Source: Nitrosomonas sp.
Lineage (GTDB): Bacteria > Pseudomonadota > Gammaproteobacteria > Burkholderiales > Nitrosomonadaceae
Assembly (NCBI GenBank): GCA_017994575.1
Contig: JAGOKN010000016.1
Span: 1-44,120 of the forward strand
Length of the DNA: 44,120 nucleotides
Reading direction: 5' to 3'
The notes under the pieces were generated by a model, which searched no databases, was not told the origin of the DNA, and saw only the letters and a program-made list of their open reading frames with translations. This document shows positions 17,014 through 26,701 of this stretch, one piece after another. The translations under genes were made by a program, and so were the position numbers. The stretch's first letter is position 1. Each line of letters begins with the position of its first letter.

Positions 17014-18114
17014 ATGAAAATCAGTGCTATCCAGGATATTATTGCTGAGCTGAAGCTGGGCAAGATGGTGATTCTTGTGGATGAAGAAGATCGTGAGAAT
17101 GAAGGGGATCTCGTTCTTGCTGCGGATTTCGTGACCGCGGAAGCCATTAATTTTATGGCTACGCATGGTCGTGGATTGATTTGCTTGACGCTTACCGAAG
17201 AACGCTGTCATCAGTTGGATCTGCCCCTCATGGTGTCGGCCAACCGTGCTCCTCTGGGCACCAATTTTACCCTGTCTATTGAAGCGGCCAGTGGTGTAAC
17301 TACAGGTATTTCCGCGGCGGATCGTGCACGCACCATACAAGTGGCGGTTAAAGCCGATGCCAAACCGGAAGATATTGTACAGCCAGGGCATATTTTTCCA
17401 TTGATGGCGCAAAAAGGCGGCGTTCTGGCACGCGCGGGTCATACCGAGGCGGGTTGCGATTTGGCCAGAATGGCGGGTTTGACCGCAGCCTCGGTGATTT
17501 GTGAGATTCTGAAGGAAGATGGCAACATGGCGCGATTGCCCGATTTAATCGAGTTTGCACGCAAGCATCAACTGAAAATTGGCGCCATTGCCGATCTGAT
17601 TGAATATCGCAGCCAAACGGAGAGTTTAGTCACACGAGTTGCCGAGCGCATGATTCAAACCCTGCATGGTGAATTCCTGCTCACAGCCTACCGCGACGAA
17701 ACAGCCCATACTACACACTTGGCTTTGGTCAAAGGCACAATAGATCCGGCTGCTGAAACATTAGTGCGCGTGCATGAGCCATTGTCTGTGATTGATTTGC
17801 TGGATATGCATGATAATACGCATTCATGGAGCATCCATGATGCGCTGAAATTGATTGCTGAAGCCGGACAAGGCGTAATCGTTCTCCTCCATCGCAAAGA
17901 AAGCTCGGCTAAATTGATTGAACGCATTCAATTAAAGGATTCGCACACCGCTGCTCCGATCAAGACAGATCTTCGTGATCATGGCATTGGTGCGCAAATC
18001 TTAAAGGATCTCAACGTCGGGAAAATGCGTCTGATGGCAACACCCAGAAAAATGCCCAGCATGACAGGGTTTGGCTTGGAAGTAACCGGTTACGTGGAAA
18101 CACACTCGCAATAA
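17014..18114 (+). CDS. ribB: 3,4-dihydroxy-2-butanone-4-phosphate synthase with degenerate GTP cyclohydrolase II domain (RibBX)
   Basis: A 366-residue protein. The N-terminal about 200 residues are a complete RibB ([38 protein letters not shown]), which makes the four-carbon unit of riboflavin from ribulose 5-phosphate. The C-terminal about 165 residues have the fold of GTP cyclohydrolase II ([47 protein letters not shown]). They contain no Cys cluster for zinc, so that activity should be absent. This is the RibBX arrangement known from several proteobacteria. A true RibA must be encoded elsewhere. Confidence 0.9.
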   Translation: MKISAIQDIIAELKLGKMVILVDEEDRENEGDLVLAADFVTAEAINFMATHGRGLICLTLTEERCHQLDLPLMVSANRAPLGTNFTLSIEAASGVTTGISAADRARTIQVAVKADAKPEDIVQPGHIFPLMAQKGGVLARAGHTEAGCDLARMAGLTAASVICEILKEDGNMARLPDLIEFARKHQLKIGAIADLIEYRSQTESLVTRVAERMIQTLHGEFLLTAYRDETAHTTHLALVKGTIDPAAETLVRVHEPLSVIDLLDMHDNTHSWSIHDALKLIAEAGQGVIVLLHRKESSAKLIERIQLKDSHTAAPIKTDLRDHGIGAQILKDLNVGKMRLMATPRKMPSMTGFGLEVTGYVETHSQ

Positions 18115-18173
18115 AATACAATTCTGATTGATCAGAAATAATCGATTAATCAATAGACTGATAGGAGTTTTAC

Positions 18174-18656
18174 ATGCCTTACTATGACAATATTCTGGAA
18201 TTTGAACCAAGCCTGGATGGGGCGGATTTGCGCATTGGCATTGTCATGAGCCGTTTTAATCTTGATATAGGGGAAGGATTGCTGAGTGCTTGCACGGCAG
18301 AACTTAAGAATAATGATGTGCAAGACTCGAATATACTGATCGCAACGGTGCCAGGCGCTTTGGAAATTCCTCTGACATTGAAAAGGATGGCGCTATCCGA
18401 TCAGTTTGATGCGCTGATCGCCTTGGGAGCAGTGATTCGTGGCGATACTTTTCATTTTGAAGTAGTTGCAAACGAATCTGCCCGGGGTTTAACTTTGGTG
18501 CAAATTGAAACAGAAATTCCCATCATCAATGGCATATTGACCGCTGACAATGATGATCAGGCGATAGCCCGCATGAGTCATAAAGGTGTGGAATGCGCTC
18601 AGGCTGCGCTGGAAATGGCTAATTTGCATATAAAGATTGATGAAATCGCTTTATGA
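18174..18656 (+). CDS. ribH: 6,7-dimethyl-8-ribityllumazine synthase
   Basis: A 160-residue lumazine synthase that joins the RibB product to the ribityl-aminopyrimidine. Clear motifs are VMSRFN (about 24), [12 protein letters not shown] (about 62) and [22 protein letters not shown] (about 88), including the catalytic His region. TAGGAG precedes ATG 18174. The stop overlaps the nusB start by 4 bp (ATGA). Confidence 0.95.
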   Translation: MPYYDNILEFEPSLDGADLRIGIVMSRFNLDIGEGLLSACTAELKNNDVQDSNILIATVPGALEIPLTLKRMALSDQFDALIALGAVIRGDTFHFEVVANESARGLTLVQIETEIPIINGILTADNDDQAIARMSHKGVECAQAALEMANLHIKIDEIAL

Positions 18657-19153
18657 TCAATACACTTATTGAAACGGACGCTATTAATAGCCAAAAAATG
18701 GAAAAACCTAAAAGCCGTAGACGGGTTGCGCGCGAGTTTGTTTTGCAGGGTATTTATCAATGGAAAGTAGCTGGAGGCTCTGCAAGTTTTATTGAGCAGC
18801 AGCTGCGGGAATCAGATGAATTCAAGCAAATTGACGAAAAGCACTTCATCAGCTTGCTGCATGGTGCGCTGAAGGATGTGGAAGGATTGCATGCAACTAT
18901 TCAACCCTGCCTGGATCGGCCTTTAATTGAGCTGAGTCCGGTAGAGTTTGCCATATTGTTATTGAGTACTTACGAGTTGATTCATCATCCGGAAATTCCT
19001 TATCGGGCTATCATCAATGAGGCGATAGAATTGGCCAAGACGTATGGTGGCAGCGATGGACATAAATATGTGAATGGCGTGCTGGATAAACTGGCCATTC
19101 GTTTGCGCACAGTTGAAATAGAAGCGCAAAGGTTGGCAAAAAACCAAAAATAA
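18653..19153 (+). CDS. nusB: transcription antitermination factor NusB
   Basis: A 166-residue all-alpha NusB, the partner of S10 in rRNA antitermination. Landmarks are [15 protein letters not shown] (about 23), [30 protein letters not shown] (split over about 100-130) and [11 protein letters not shown]. The ATGA overlap with ribH shows translational coupling, and the ribH-nusB order is widely conserved. Confidence 0.95.
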   Translation: MINTLIETDAINSQKMEKPKSRRRVAREFVLQGIYQWKVAGGSASFIEQQLRESDEFKQIDEKHFISLLHGALKDVEGLHATIQPCLDRPLIELSPVEFAILLLSTYELIHHPEIPYRAIINEAIELAKTYGGSDGHKYVNGVLDKLAIRLRTVEIEAQRLAKNQK

Positions 19154-19165
19154 CCGTCAAACAGC

Positions 19166-20137
19166 GTGTGTTCCGAATTCGATATTATTCGCCGCTATTT
19201 CAAACGTCCTGCAACCAACGCTGTTCTGGGAATTGGCGATGATGCCGCGCTGATTGCATCCACAAGCCAAGCAGAATTGGCCATTTCAACCGATACCTTG
19301 GTGTGCGGCAAGCATTTCTTTGCTGATGCTGATCCTTACAAGCTGGGCTACAAATCCTTGGCAGTTAATCTATCGGATATGGCGGCAATGGGAGCAAAGC
19401 CTCGATGGGTACTGCTGGCCTTAACGTTGCCGGAGGAGTTGGTCAAACATTCTGAAACATGGCTGAGCGAATTCAGTGCGGGTTTCTTTGCGCTGGCGCA
19501 ACAGCATCATGTGGAACTGATCGGTGGTGATACGACATCAGGACCGCTCAATATTGGTGTGCAGATTGTTGGTGAAGTGGGTGCAGGTAAAGCACTGCGC
19601 CGCAGTGGCGCGCAATTGGGAGATGATATCTGGATCTCGGGTCAGATCGGTGATGCTGCTTTGGCGCTTAATCATGAACTACGGCGCATAACCCTGCAAT
19701 CCAGCGAACTGGAGCAATGCTTGCCCGCTTTGTTGACACCTACTGCAAGAATCGAATTAGGGCAACGCTTGATCGGTCTTGCGCATAGTGCGATCGATAT
19801 ATCCGATGGATTAATGGCCGATTTGGGACATATACTGACAAATTCAGAACAAGCCGCCTGCATTCATATTACCGACATACCGAGATCACCCACCTTGAAA
19901 AGATATTTGCATCAGTCTTTAGCGATACAGTGCTTGCTGGCTGGTGGAGATGATTATGAATTATGTTTTACAGCCCCTAAAATGAACCGAGGTAAAATAG
20001 AAGCATTGGCAATCGAACTGGCCATTCCACTCACCTGCATTGGCGAAATTGTGTCAGGAGAAGGATTGGTTGTGCAGGACGCCGAGGGCAATACCATTAC
20101 ATTGGAGACTAAAGGATATGACCACTTCAGTACCTGA
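19166..20137 (+). CDS. thiL: thiamine-monophosphate kinase
   Basis: A 323-residue kinase that phosphorylates thiamine monophosphate to the diphosphate cofactor. Motifs are GIGDDAALI (about 23), STDTLVCGKHF (about 41), LAVNLSDMAAMGAKP (about 65), ELIGGDTTSGP and GGDDYELCFTAP. GTG 19166 gives the usual start (EFDIIRRYF) 12 bp after nusB. Its 3' end overlaps pgpA by 20 bp. Confidence 0.95.
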   Translation: MCSEFDIIRRYFKRPATNAVLGIGDDAALIASTSQAELAISTDTLVCGKHFFADADPYKLGYKSLAVNLSDMAAMGAKPRWVLLALTLPEELVKHSETWLSEFSAGFFALAQQHHVELIGGDTTSGPLNIGVQIVGEVGAGKALRRSGAQLGDDIWISGQIGDAALALNHELRRITLQSSELEQCLPALLTPTARIELGQRLIGLAHSAIDISDGLMADLGHILTNSEQAACIHITDIPRSPTLKRYLHQSLAIQCLLAGGDDYELCFTAPKMNRGKIEALAIELAIPLTCIGEIVSGEGLVVQDAEGNTITLETKGYDHFST

Positions 20138-20666
20138 GATTTATGATTTGTCGAGCACCAAAACCACACACATTAAGCCGGATTTAGGCTTGATTTACAG
20201 CCATCCTGCTTATTTCATTGCATTTTCAGGTGGTTTCGGACTCAGCCAGATTGCTCCGGGCACGGTAGGGACGCTGGTTGCATTTCCATTATTTTGGTTA
20301 TTGAATCAGTACCTGAGTCCGGTTTATTTTTTATTGCTGATCGATCTCATGTTTATTGTGGGGATATGGGCATGCGGTCTCAGCGGGAAAGCACTTGAAG
20401 CTCCAGATTATGGAGGTCTGGTATGGGATGAGACGGTGGCTTTTCTTTTTGTGCTGTACTTTACTCCGGTTGATTGGGCATGGCAGTTAGCCGCGTTTGT
20501 GCTTTTCCGCTTCTTTGATATTGTCAAGCCTCAGCCTATTCGTTATTACGATAAGCATTTATCAGGCGGTTTTGGCGTTATGTTCGATGATATGGTGGCT
20601 GCATTCTTTACTTTGTTGTGCCTTGCCGGCTGGAAAGCCTGGGTGCTGTCTGAAGGATATTTTTAA
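20118..20666 (+). CDS. pgpA: phosphatidylglycerophosphatase A
   Basis: A 182-residue inner-membrane phosphatase that makes phosphatidylglycerol. It carries the PgpA landmarks FSGGFGLSQIAPGTVGTL (about 37), YGGLVWDETVAFLF, FRFFDIVKPQPIRYYDK and GGFGVMFDDMVAA, with three to four membrane helices. ATG 20118 has AAAGGA 2-7 bp upstream and lies inside the 3' end of thiL. It is the last gene of the operon; IS debris begins about 25 bp downstream. Confidence 0.95.
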   Translation: MTTSVPEIYDLSSTKTTHIKPDLGLIYSHPAYFIAFSGGFGLSQIAPGTVGTLVAFPLFWLLNQYLSPVYFLLLIDLMFIVGIWACGLSGKALEAPDYGGLVWDETVAFLFVLYFTPVDWAWQLAAFVLFRFFDIVKPQPIRYYDKHLSGGFGVMFDDMVAAFFTLLCLAGWKAWVLSEGYF

Positions 20667-20695
20667 TCCCAATCCTTCAGAATGCCCAGTTTGTA

Positions 20696-21440
20696 TTGTA
20701 GGAAAAGATTCCTGCACAACTGAGCAAGCGCTGTGTGTACGGATTGATGATCAAGGGTGCAACGGGAGCGGTCATTGATGCCATGCTGATTGAGTCAGCG
20801 GCACGGCCTAAAAAGACGATCACCCTGGAGGTGGATGCCGAAAAGGTAAGGCTGTTCAGTTTGAAGATGGCAGTCAGTCTGGAATCAGTTGTACCGAAGA
20901 ACACAGTGCGGATCCGGATGCGACCTGGCTAAAGAAAGGCAAGAAGTCGCAGTTTGGCTACCGCAGTTACCTGGTGGTGGACGCACAAGATGGTTATGTG
21001 CGGGGGATTCACACTGCCCCTGTCAACATTTCTAAGAAAGCAAAAGATCAAGAAGACCTCTGCATAACTGGCTTTATCGAATGCGTGAGCTCTGTAAGTA
21101 TTTGATTTAATTATGATGGAAATGAACAGAAAAGCTCAAAAACACAGTTATGCAGAGATCTCTCAAGAGCGCAATCATGCATCGCGCGTACAAGAACAAA
21201 CCGCTTTCGGTACGCCAGAAGCTGGCGAATCAATTGATCAGCAAAAAACGCCACATTGTCGAACAGTGTTTCGGCACAATCAAACACTTATTCAGAATGG
21301 GACGCGCCAGCTACTTCGGTACGGTAAAAGTCAACGCCCAAGTCATACTGAAAAGTATCTGCATGAATCTGAAAAAAGCAGCCAACAAAATCTTCGTAGA
21401 TCAACCATTAAGGGGAGCAATCCGTCCAAATGTTACGTAA
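20696..21440 (+). pseudogene. broken IS5-family transposase
   Basis: Three pieces of a DDE transposase in different frames. Piece one (to about 20850) reads GATGAVIDAMLIESAARPKK and includes the first Asp. Piece two (about 20848-21053) reads DPDATWLKKGKKSQFGYRSY and VVDAQDGYVRGIH after a frameshift. Piece three (about 21165-21440) reads AIMHRAYKNKPLS, KRHIVEQCFGTIKHLFRMG with the catalytic Glu, then KVNAQVILKSICMNLKKAAN. The N-terminus is gone, and the segment around the second Asp was lost where the MITE inserted. It cannot make an active transposase. Confidence 0.8.
21054..21162 (+). mobile_element. 109-bp MITE-like element, copy A
   Basis: A non-coding element with terminal inverted repeats (AGACCTCTGCATAACTG at the left, CAGTTATGCAGAGATCT at the right, 16 of 17 matching). 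It is flanked by TCAAGA on both sides (21048-21053 and 21163-21168), a likely target duplication. It interrupts the transposase remnant. Its ends resemble the IS ends (AGACCTCTGCACAACC). Confidence 0.75.
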
Positions 21441-21573
21441 GGGGGGAAAACTCCCCTAAAAAAGGAGAAAAACTTCACTTTCTACCAAAATGACGTGCAA
21501 TCAGCATCATTTGGAAATTTTTCTTTGTCACTACAGCTAAATTCTCGCGGTTGTGCAGAGGTCTTTAGTATTT

Positions 21574-21774
21574 CTAGCAGCACCGGTTTAATCTGCCTTT
21601 ACTACCGTAGCGGGCTTCCTGGCGTTCGCGGAAAAATTCCTCATATGACATCATCGACTGATCCGGGTGTGCTGTTTTCATGTGCTCGACATAAGTGCTG
21701 TATTCCGGCATGCCAACCATTAATCGCATGCTTTGTGAGAATTGGCGGAGGGTTTGGCTAATTTTGTGAATCAC
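21574..21774 (-). CDS. ybdD: YbdD/YjiX-family small protein
   Basis: A 66-residue protein of the YbdD/YjiX family (DUF466). The motifs RLMVGMPEYSTYVEHMKTAH and SYEEFFRERQEARYG and a terminal CysCys are typical. The start is GTG 21774, with GGAGA about 8 bp upstream. It lies 17 bp downstream of cstA. In Escherichia coli YbdD works with CstA in pyruvate uptake; the same pairing is expected here. The IS right end lies 9 bp beyond its stop. Confidence 0.85.
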   Translation of the reverse strand: MIHKISQTLRQFSQSMRLMVGMPEYSTYVEHMKTAHPDQSMMSYEEFFRERQEARYGSKGRLNRCC

Positions 21775-21791
21775 TGTTCTTTCTCCAGTAT

Positions 21792-23864
21792 TTATTTTTC
21801 GTTAGTAATATAAACAGGTGATAACTCAAAGGGCGCTTCTTGCGTGGTTGGAAGATGAGCGCTGCGTGCTAGCAGTACGGTTCTGATCCCGAAGCAAAGC
21901 ATACTGATTAGAACCAGCATGAACATGCCAGCCAAGGTTGTATTAACGTAGTCGTTAAAAATAACCTGCTGCATTTGCTCGATTGATTTTGCTGGCGCCA
22001 AGACTACGCCATCCATGATGGCATCTTTGTATTGATTGGCGTGTGCCAGGAACCCTATGCGCGGATTGTCATTAAAAATCTTATGCCAGGCCGCCGTGAG
22101 CGTGCAGACACTGACCCACGCCAGTGGAACGATAGTGATCCAGGCAAAATGGTCCAGCTTCATCTTAAACAGTACGCTGGTGCACAATATGAGTGCGATA
22201 CCCGCCAACATTTGGTTGGCAATACCAAACAGCGGCCACAAGGTATTGATTCCACCCAGTGGATCAACGACACCTTGATACAGGAAATACCCCCAGCCGG
22301 CAACGCACAGACCTGTGGCGACTAAGCTGGCGATGATGGAATCGGTGCGTTTCATTGCGGGAATGAAAGAACCCAGCAGATCCTGCAACATGAAGCGTCC
22401 CGCGCGAGTTCCGGCATCGACGGCAGTAAGAATGAATAATGCTTCAAATAAAATCGCAAAGTGATACCAAAAAGCCATCATGGCGGTGCCACCGACAACC
22501 TCCGATAGAATCTGCGCCATGCCGACTGCCAGCGTTGGAGCGCCGCCGGTACGTGAAATAATGCTGTGCTCGCCGACATTCTGCGCAGTTTGGGTAATCA
22601 TCTCAGGGGTCACATAAAATCCCCATTGGGATATGGTTTGTGCGGCCGACTCCGCCGTATTGCCTATGATGGCGCCTGGGCTGTTCATGGCGAAATATAT
22701 GCCCGGTTCCAATGTGGCAGCAGCCACCAAAGCCATTATGGCAACAAACGATTCCATCAGCATAGCGCCATAACCAATAAAGCGCGCATCCGTTTCCGAC
22801 TGAATCATTTTTGGCGTGGTGCCGGAAGCGATCAACGAATGAAAGCCGGAAATGGCGCCGCAAGCAACGGTGACAAACAAAAATGGAAACAGATCACCTG
22901 ACCAGACCGGGCCTGTGCCATCTACGAACTGAGTTAGCGCCGGCATTTTCAGCTCCGGTGATATCAGAATGACGCCGATGGCCAAGCCTACGATGGTGCC
23001 TATTTTCAGGAAAGTCGATAAATAATCGCGCGGCGCTAACAGTAACCATACCGGTAATACTGAAGCAATAAACCCATATGCGATGAGCGACCAGGTTAGT
23101 TGCTCGCCCGTCAAGGTAAAGATCGCAGCCAATGCTGCGTCTTCCTGCACATATTGTCCAACTACGATGGAGAGCATCAGTAGTGCAAAACCGATCAGTG
23201 ACACTTCACCAATTGCGCACGGGCGTAAATAGCGTGTATACAATCCCATGAATAAAGCGATCGGGATGGTCGCAGCGACGGTAAAGGTTCCCCAAGGTGA
23301 TTCGGCCAGAGCTTTTACCACGATCAACGACAGCACCGCCAGCAATACCAGCATGATGAAAAATGTGCCAATCATGGCGATCATGCCGGGAAAGTGACCA
23401 AGTTCGGATTTGATCAGATCGCCAAGTGAGCGACCATTGCGCCGCGTCGATATGAACAGTACGATGAAATCTTGCACCGCACCTGCAAACACCACTCCGG
23501 CCAATAGCCATAACATGCCGGGCAGATAGCCCATTTGTGCAGCCAGAATCGGTCCCACTAGCGGCCCTGCGCCGGCAATGGCCGCGAAATGATGGCCAAA
23601 CAACACATATTTATTGGTCGGCACATGATCTAACCCGTCATTATGCTTATAGGCCGGTGTCATGCGCGTGGCATCCAGTTTCAATACCCGATTTGCAATA
23701 AACAGACTATAGAAGCGGAAAGCGATGATGTAAACGCACACCGCCGCTATGACGATCCAGATCGCACCGATGGATTCACCCTGGTGCAAAGCGATCACAC
23801 CAAAAGCTGACGCGCCAGTGAGAGAAAATAGTATCCAGCCTAGTTTTTTGATTAGAGTGTTCAT
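21792..23864 (-). CDS. cstA: carbon starvation protein A, pyruvate/peptide transporter
   Basis: A 690-residue inner-membrane transporter of the CstA family with about 16-18 helices. The N-terminal landmark PTNKYVLFGHHFAAIAGAGPLVGPILAAQMGYLPG and the central FHSLIASGTTPKMI are diagnostic when read in parts. E. coli relatives carry pyruvate or peptides. The start ATG 23864 has only a weak Shine-Dalgarno. It is cotranscribed with ybdD. In a lithoautotroph it would serve uptake or recapture of pyruvate, which is inference. Confidence 0.9.
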   Translation of the reverse strand: MNTLIKKLGWILFSLTGASAFGVIALHQGESIGAIWIVIAAVCVYIIAFRFYSLFIANRVLKLDATRMTPAYKHNDGLDHVPTNKYVLFGHHFAAIAGAGPLVGPILAAQMGYLPGMLWLLAGVVFAGAVQDFIVLFISTRRNGRSLGDLIKSELGHFPGMIAMIGTFFIMLVLLAVLSLIVVKALAESPWGTFTVAATIPIALFMGLYTRYLRPCAIGEVSLIGFALLMLSIVVGQYVQEDAALAAIFTLTGEQLTWSLIAYGFIASVLPVWLLLAPRDYLSTFLKIGTIVGLAIGVILISPELKMPALTQFVDGTGPVWSGDLFPFLFVTVACGAISGFHSLIASGTTPKMIQSETDARFIGYGAMLMESFVAIMALVAAATLEPGIYFAMNSPGAIIGNTAESAAQTISQWGFYVTPEMITQTAQNVGEHSIISRTGGAPTLAVGMAQILSEVVGGTAMMAFWYHFAILFEALFILTAVDAGTRAGRFMLQDLLGSFIPAMKRTDSIIASLVATGLCVAGWGYFLYQGVVDPLGGINTLWPLFGIANQMLAGIALILCTSVLFKMKLDHFAWITIVPLAWVSVCTLTAAWHKIFNDNPRIGFLAHANQYKDAIMDGVVLAPAKSIEQMQQVIFNDYVNTTLAGMFMLVLISMLCFGIRTVLLARSAHLPTTQEAPFELSPVYITNEK

Positions 23865-24397
23865 TTATTTTTAAGAAGAAAGAAATATTTTTAAACTGGT
23901 GCAAAGTGGCTTTGCACAAACATCAAATAATAGATTTCGTTAAATCTTTTCTATTATCAATAGTTAGTTGGAAAAAGTCACTCTAGGATTTAACCATTAC
24001 TCTAGTGTGATGAGCACATACAAAAGCGATAGATGTTCTAGTTCCTCTATAACCTTGCATAGGATTGCAACCACTAGACTTTATTATTTTATGCATTTCA
24101 TAGCGAGCGAAGATGTACAAGTAAATTTTTATACCATATTTTGAAATTGACATCACTGATAATAAAGGAGGATCGACGATTGAGTTAGATTCTTAGGGAA
24201 GTGCTAATTAATTCGCTTTCTTAGACTATGCTATCATTATAATCAACGACTTGATCGCTAATAATTCTTGAGAATCGAATAAATCAGCGCTTCCTTAGAA
24301 AGCAATATTGTTTCTGGTGTATCAATCGTAACCTTCCTGAATATGGGATCGCTGTGATTTTTTGCACAGCTTATTCTGGAGTGAGTTAATAAAATCA

Positions 24398-24506
24398 GAG
24401 ATCTCTGCATAACTGTGTTTTTGAGCTTTTCTGTTCATTTCCACCATAGTTAAATCAAATGCTTACAGAGCTCACACATTTCACAAAGACAGTTATGCAA
24501 AGGTCT
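24398..24506 (-). mobile_element. 109-bp MITE-like element, copy B (inverted)
   Basis: The reverse complement aligns with copy A over all 109 bp without gaps, with 9 differences (about 92% identity). The inner 46 bp and right end are identical. Terminal repeats are GAGATCTCTGCATAACTG and CAGTTATGCAAAGGTCT. No clear target duplication remains. Confidence 0.75.
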
Positions 24507-24697
24507 CTTAGAAGTAGTGATCAGGATTTGGCCAATGTCGTCGTTAATGAGACTGCTGCTCTTATTGATGAATATTGGAATGGTGATGTGCAGGTTACTG
24601 GAAATTTAGACCTTAGCCTCTTAGGTTTGGCCGGTATTGCTTAATGGATTCCTGGCACAATTCATAGCTCTAAATTAATTTTTTCACCCTGCTGAAT

Positions 24698-24723
24698 ATC
24701 GCACTCGCAAGTGGGAGTGCGAT
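24698..24723. terminator. strong hairpin
   Basis: A perfect 9-bp stem ATCGCACTC / GAGTGCGAT with an 8-nt loop, 54 bp after the frame ending at 24644. There is no T-run on the plus strand, so it is a structural candidate only. Confidence 0.4.
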
Positions 24724-25213
24724 AAAAGTATAAAGTGCCAATGGGATTCTGAAGGTTGCTAGATTTAGAAATTTCTGAGAGACTTTTGTACAGTAGAAAT
24801 TTAGAAAGATCATGAATATAGTATAATGCTTGTTTAATCAGTATATTAAGATCTTTTTGTGAGCATTCCGGATTTTTATTTTACTTATCATGTCTGCTAG
24901 TGAAGTTACTGATCAAGAATTCGATCACTATATGCCGCAGGCTTCGCGCAGGAACAATGTGGTTCTAAATTAATGATAAAGGACTGAAAATCAGTATTAT
25001 TAATAGGATTAGACATTTCCCTTTATCTGTAGAATTCAAATCTAGAAATTCAATTTTTTCTTCTTTTCCGTCATTTAACTGAAAGTGAGTGGGTTCCGTA
25101 GTTAGTTTTTATGGAGCGTAAGCTTCCGTTGGAAAGAAAAGTACTTACTTTAAGGTTCTATCAATAAGCCGCTTAGAGATTATTAACTGTCTGATTTCCT
25201 ATATTTCATAATT

Positions 25214-26701
25214 ATGATGCTTCAAAACATTAAAAATAGGCTGGATGTGGTTGCAGTACTGCTGGTTATTATAGGTGTGGGTTTAATTCAGAGTTCTACG
25301 GTTTTGGGAGGCGATCAATCCTTATTCGTAGTGATTGCGCAATTGTTGGATTCGGGTAAAACCTTATATAAAGATCTGTTTGATTATAAACAGCCGGGGA
25401 TATTCTTATTTTATTTATTGGCTGGTAAAACTTTTGGTTGGAGCGATATCGGTATTCATTTATTTGAATTAGGGTACTGGATATTGTTTTCCCTGATTCT
25501 ATTTTCTTGCATAAGAAATTATTCGCTGTTTCGTGCTGATTATTTTAATAGCCTGCTGCCTTTATTCATTATCGGGGCATACTATGGTAACGCAACCATT
25601 TTTCATTTAACTCAATTAGAAGCATTAATCAATTTCCCTTTGTTTTTGATTGTTTGGCTATTAGATAGGGCTTATAAAACAGAAAGCGGACTGTTTGTGA
25701 CTTATTTGGTAATAGGTGTCCTGATCGGAATTGTTTTACTAAGCAAATTGGTTTTCAGTCCTATCATTTTTTTCTTTCTCCTCATTCATTTCATATTCAC
25801 TCTGAAAAGTAAGGATATTAAATATATCTTTGTCAAGCAGATCATCCCATTATGTATTGGGTTTGTCATACCTCTATCGGTTTTTTTATCTTATATTTTT
25901 ATTCATCAGATTGAGAATCTGATTGTGGATATTTATTTCAAAATTCCAACGAGCGTGATAGCACTGGAAGATCAGGTCGATCCTGATCGATTGCTTTCAT
26001 CTCTTAAATGGTTTATCAAAAAAATGCTCGTGCTCCTGTTACTTGCAGTGCTTGGAGTCTTCCTCATGACTAAAAAAGAATCACATTTTTTTAGTTTAAT
26101 CATAGCGTGGGGTGTGATAGGGTTTTTAGTGATACTGATGCAAAAAACTTCATGGTGGTCTTACCATTTCCAGCTATTGTATGTCCCCATCGGCGTATTT
26201 GCTGCCATAGGTCTGGACTTTGTTTTGTATCATTTTCTGCAAAAAGTTAAACCTAGTACACCACTGATCAAAGGCTTTTTGATTGTAACGATAGTGTCTC
26301 TGGTGTTTTTTAATCAAATGAATACGCTCTGGAAAGGCGCTGCTTCACAAAATAATACGAGATTATATAGTTTTGATTATGCGAGAGATGATGCTGCAAA
26401 AATCGTTCAGGTCATTAAAAAAGAAGATTCCATTTTTATATGCGGGAACCCGCGAATGTACGTCCTCTCATCTCATTTGCCTGAATTGAGCACGAATGGT
26501 TGGATATTGGAGTATTACCTTGATTATCAATGGGATGAATTCTACAATGAATTTAAGAACAAGCCTCCAACCTATCTTTTTGTAAAGAACGATTATGACA
26601 AACTCATTGAATCCAAACATGTAAAACTTTGGGAGTTGATGATGAAAGAATATTCTGAATTTGATTCAGTCGAAAATGGAAAATGGTATAAACGAATTTA
26701 G
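25214..26701 (+). CDS. GT-C (GT39-like) membrane glycosyltransferase
   Basis: A 495-residue polytopic protein with about 11 helices. Its first loop GGDQSLFVVIAQLLDSGKTLYKDLFDYKQPG (residues about 33-63, read in parts) carries the acidic catalytic motif of the PMT/ArnT-type GT-C fold. Such enzymes move a sugar from polyprenyl phosphate to lipid or protein at the outer face of the inner membrane. The C-terminal about 120 residues form a soluble domain (SIFICGNPRMYVLSSHLPE). The gene is AT-rich compared with the housekeeping genes and starts without a clear Shine-Dalgarno at ATGATG 25214. The acceptor is unknown. It stands before the glycan cluster, with 561 bp in between. Confidence 0.7.
   Translation: MMLQNIKNRLDVVAVLLVIIGVGLIQSSTVLGGDQSLFVVIAQLLDSGKTLYKDLFDYKQPGIFLFYLLAGKTFGWSDIGIHLFELGYWILFSLILFSCIRNYSLFRADYFNSLLPLFIIGAYYGNATIFHLTQLEALINFPLFLIVWLLDRAYKTESGLFVTYLVIGVLIGIVLLSKLVFSPIIFFFLLIHFIFTLKSKDIKYIFVKQIIPLCIGFVIPLSVFLSYIFIHQIENLIVDIYFKIPTSVIALEDQVDPDRLLSSLKWFIKKMLVLLLLAVLGVFLMTKKESHFFSLIIAWGVIGFLVILMQKTSWWSYHFQLLYVPIGVFAAIGLDFVLYHFLQKVKPSTPLIKGFLIVTIVSLVFFNQMNTLWKGAASQNNTRLYSFDYARDDAAKIVQVIKKEDSIFICGNPRMYVLSSHLPELSTNGWILEYYLDYQWDEFYNEFKNKPPTYLFVKNDYDKLIESKHVKLWELMMKEYSEFDSVENGKWYKRI

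Larger units (their letters stand above)
20690..21564 (+). mobile_element. eroded IS5-family insertion sequence
   Basis: An IS remnant covering the transposase pieces and an intact right end (AGACCTCTGCACAACC on the minus strand, 21549-21564). The left end and the transposase N-terminus are missing, and a MITE sits inside. The last 144 bp match the element at 43977-44120 without gaps (6 differences, inverted). It lies between pgpA and ybdD; its right end is only 9 bp from the ybdD stop codon. Confidence 0.8.
23865..25213. other. 1.35-kb AT-rich gene-poor region
   Basis: Apart from the MITE and the hairpin listed separately, I see no convincing gene here. A 61-codon reading frame (24459-24644) starts inside the MITE and runs into DNA encoding NETAALIDEYWNGDVQ and LDLSLLGLAGIA. 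This could be the tail of a lost gene. A 27-codon frame at 24890-24973 (MSASEVTDQEFDHYM) resembles the beginning of a protein but stops early. The stretch separates cstA from the glycan cluster and looks like eroded DNA. Confidence 0.4.

Noticed and set aside
24890-24973. 27-codon frame MSASEVTDQEFDHYM
   Set aside because: Too short and without known continuation; no Shine-Dalgarno; mentioned only in the gap description.
25972-25992. GATCAGG...CCTGATC inverted repeat
   Set aside because: It lies inside the GT-C coding region and is explained by codons (EDQVDPDRL).
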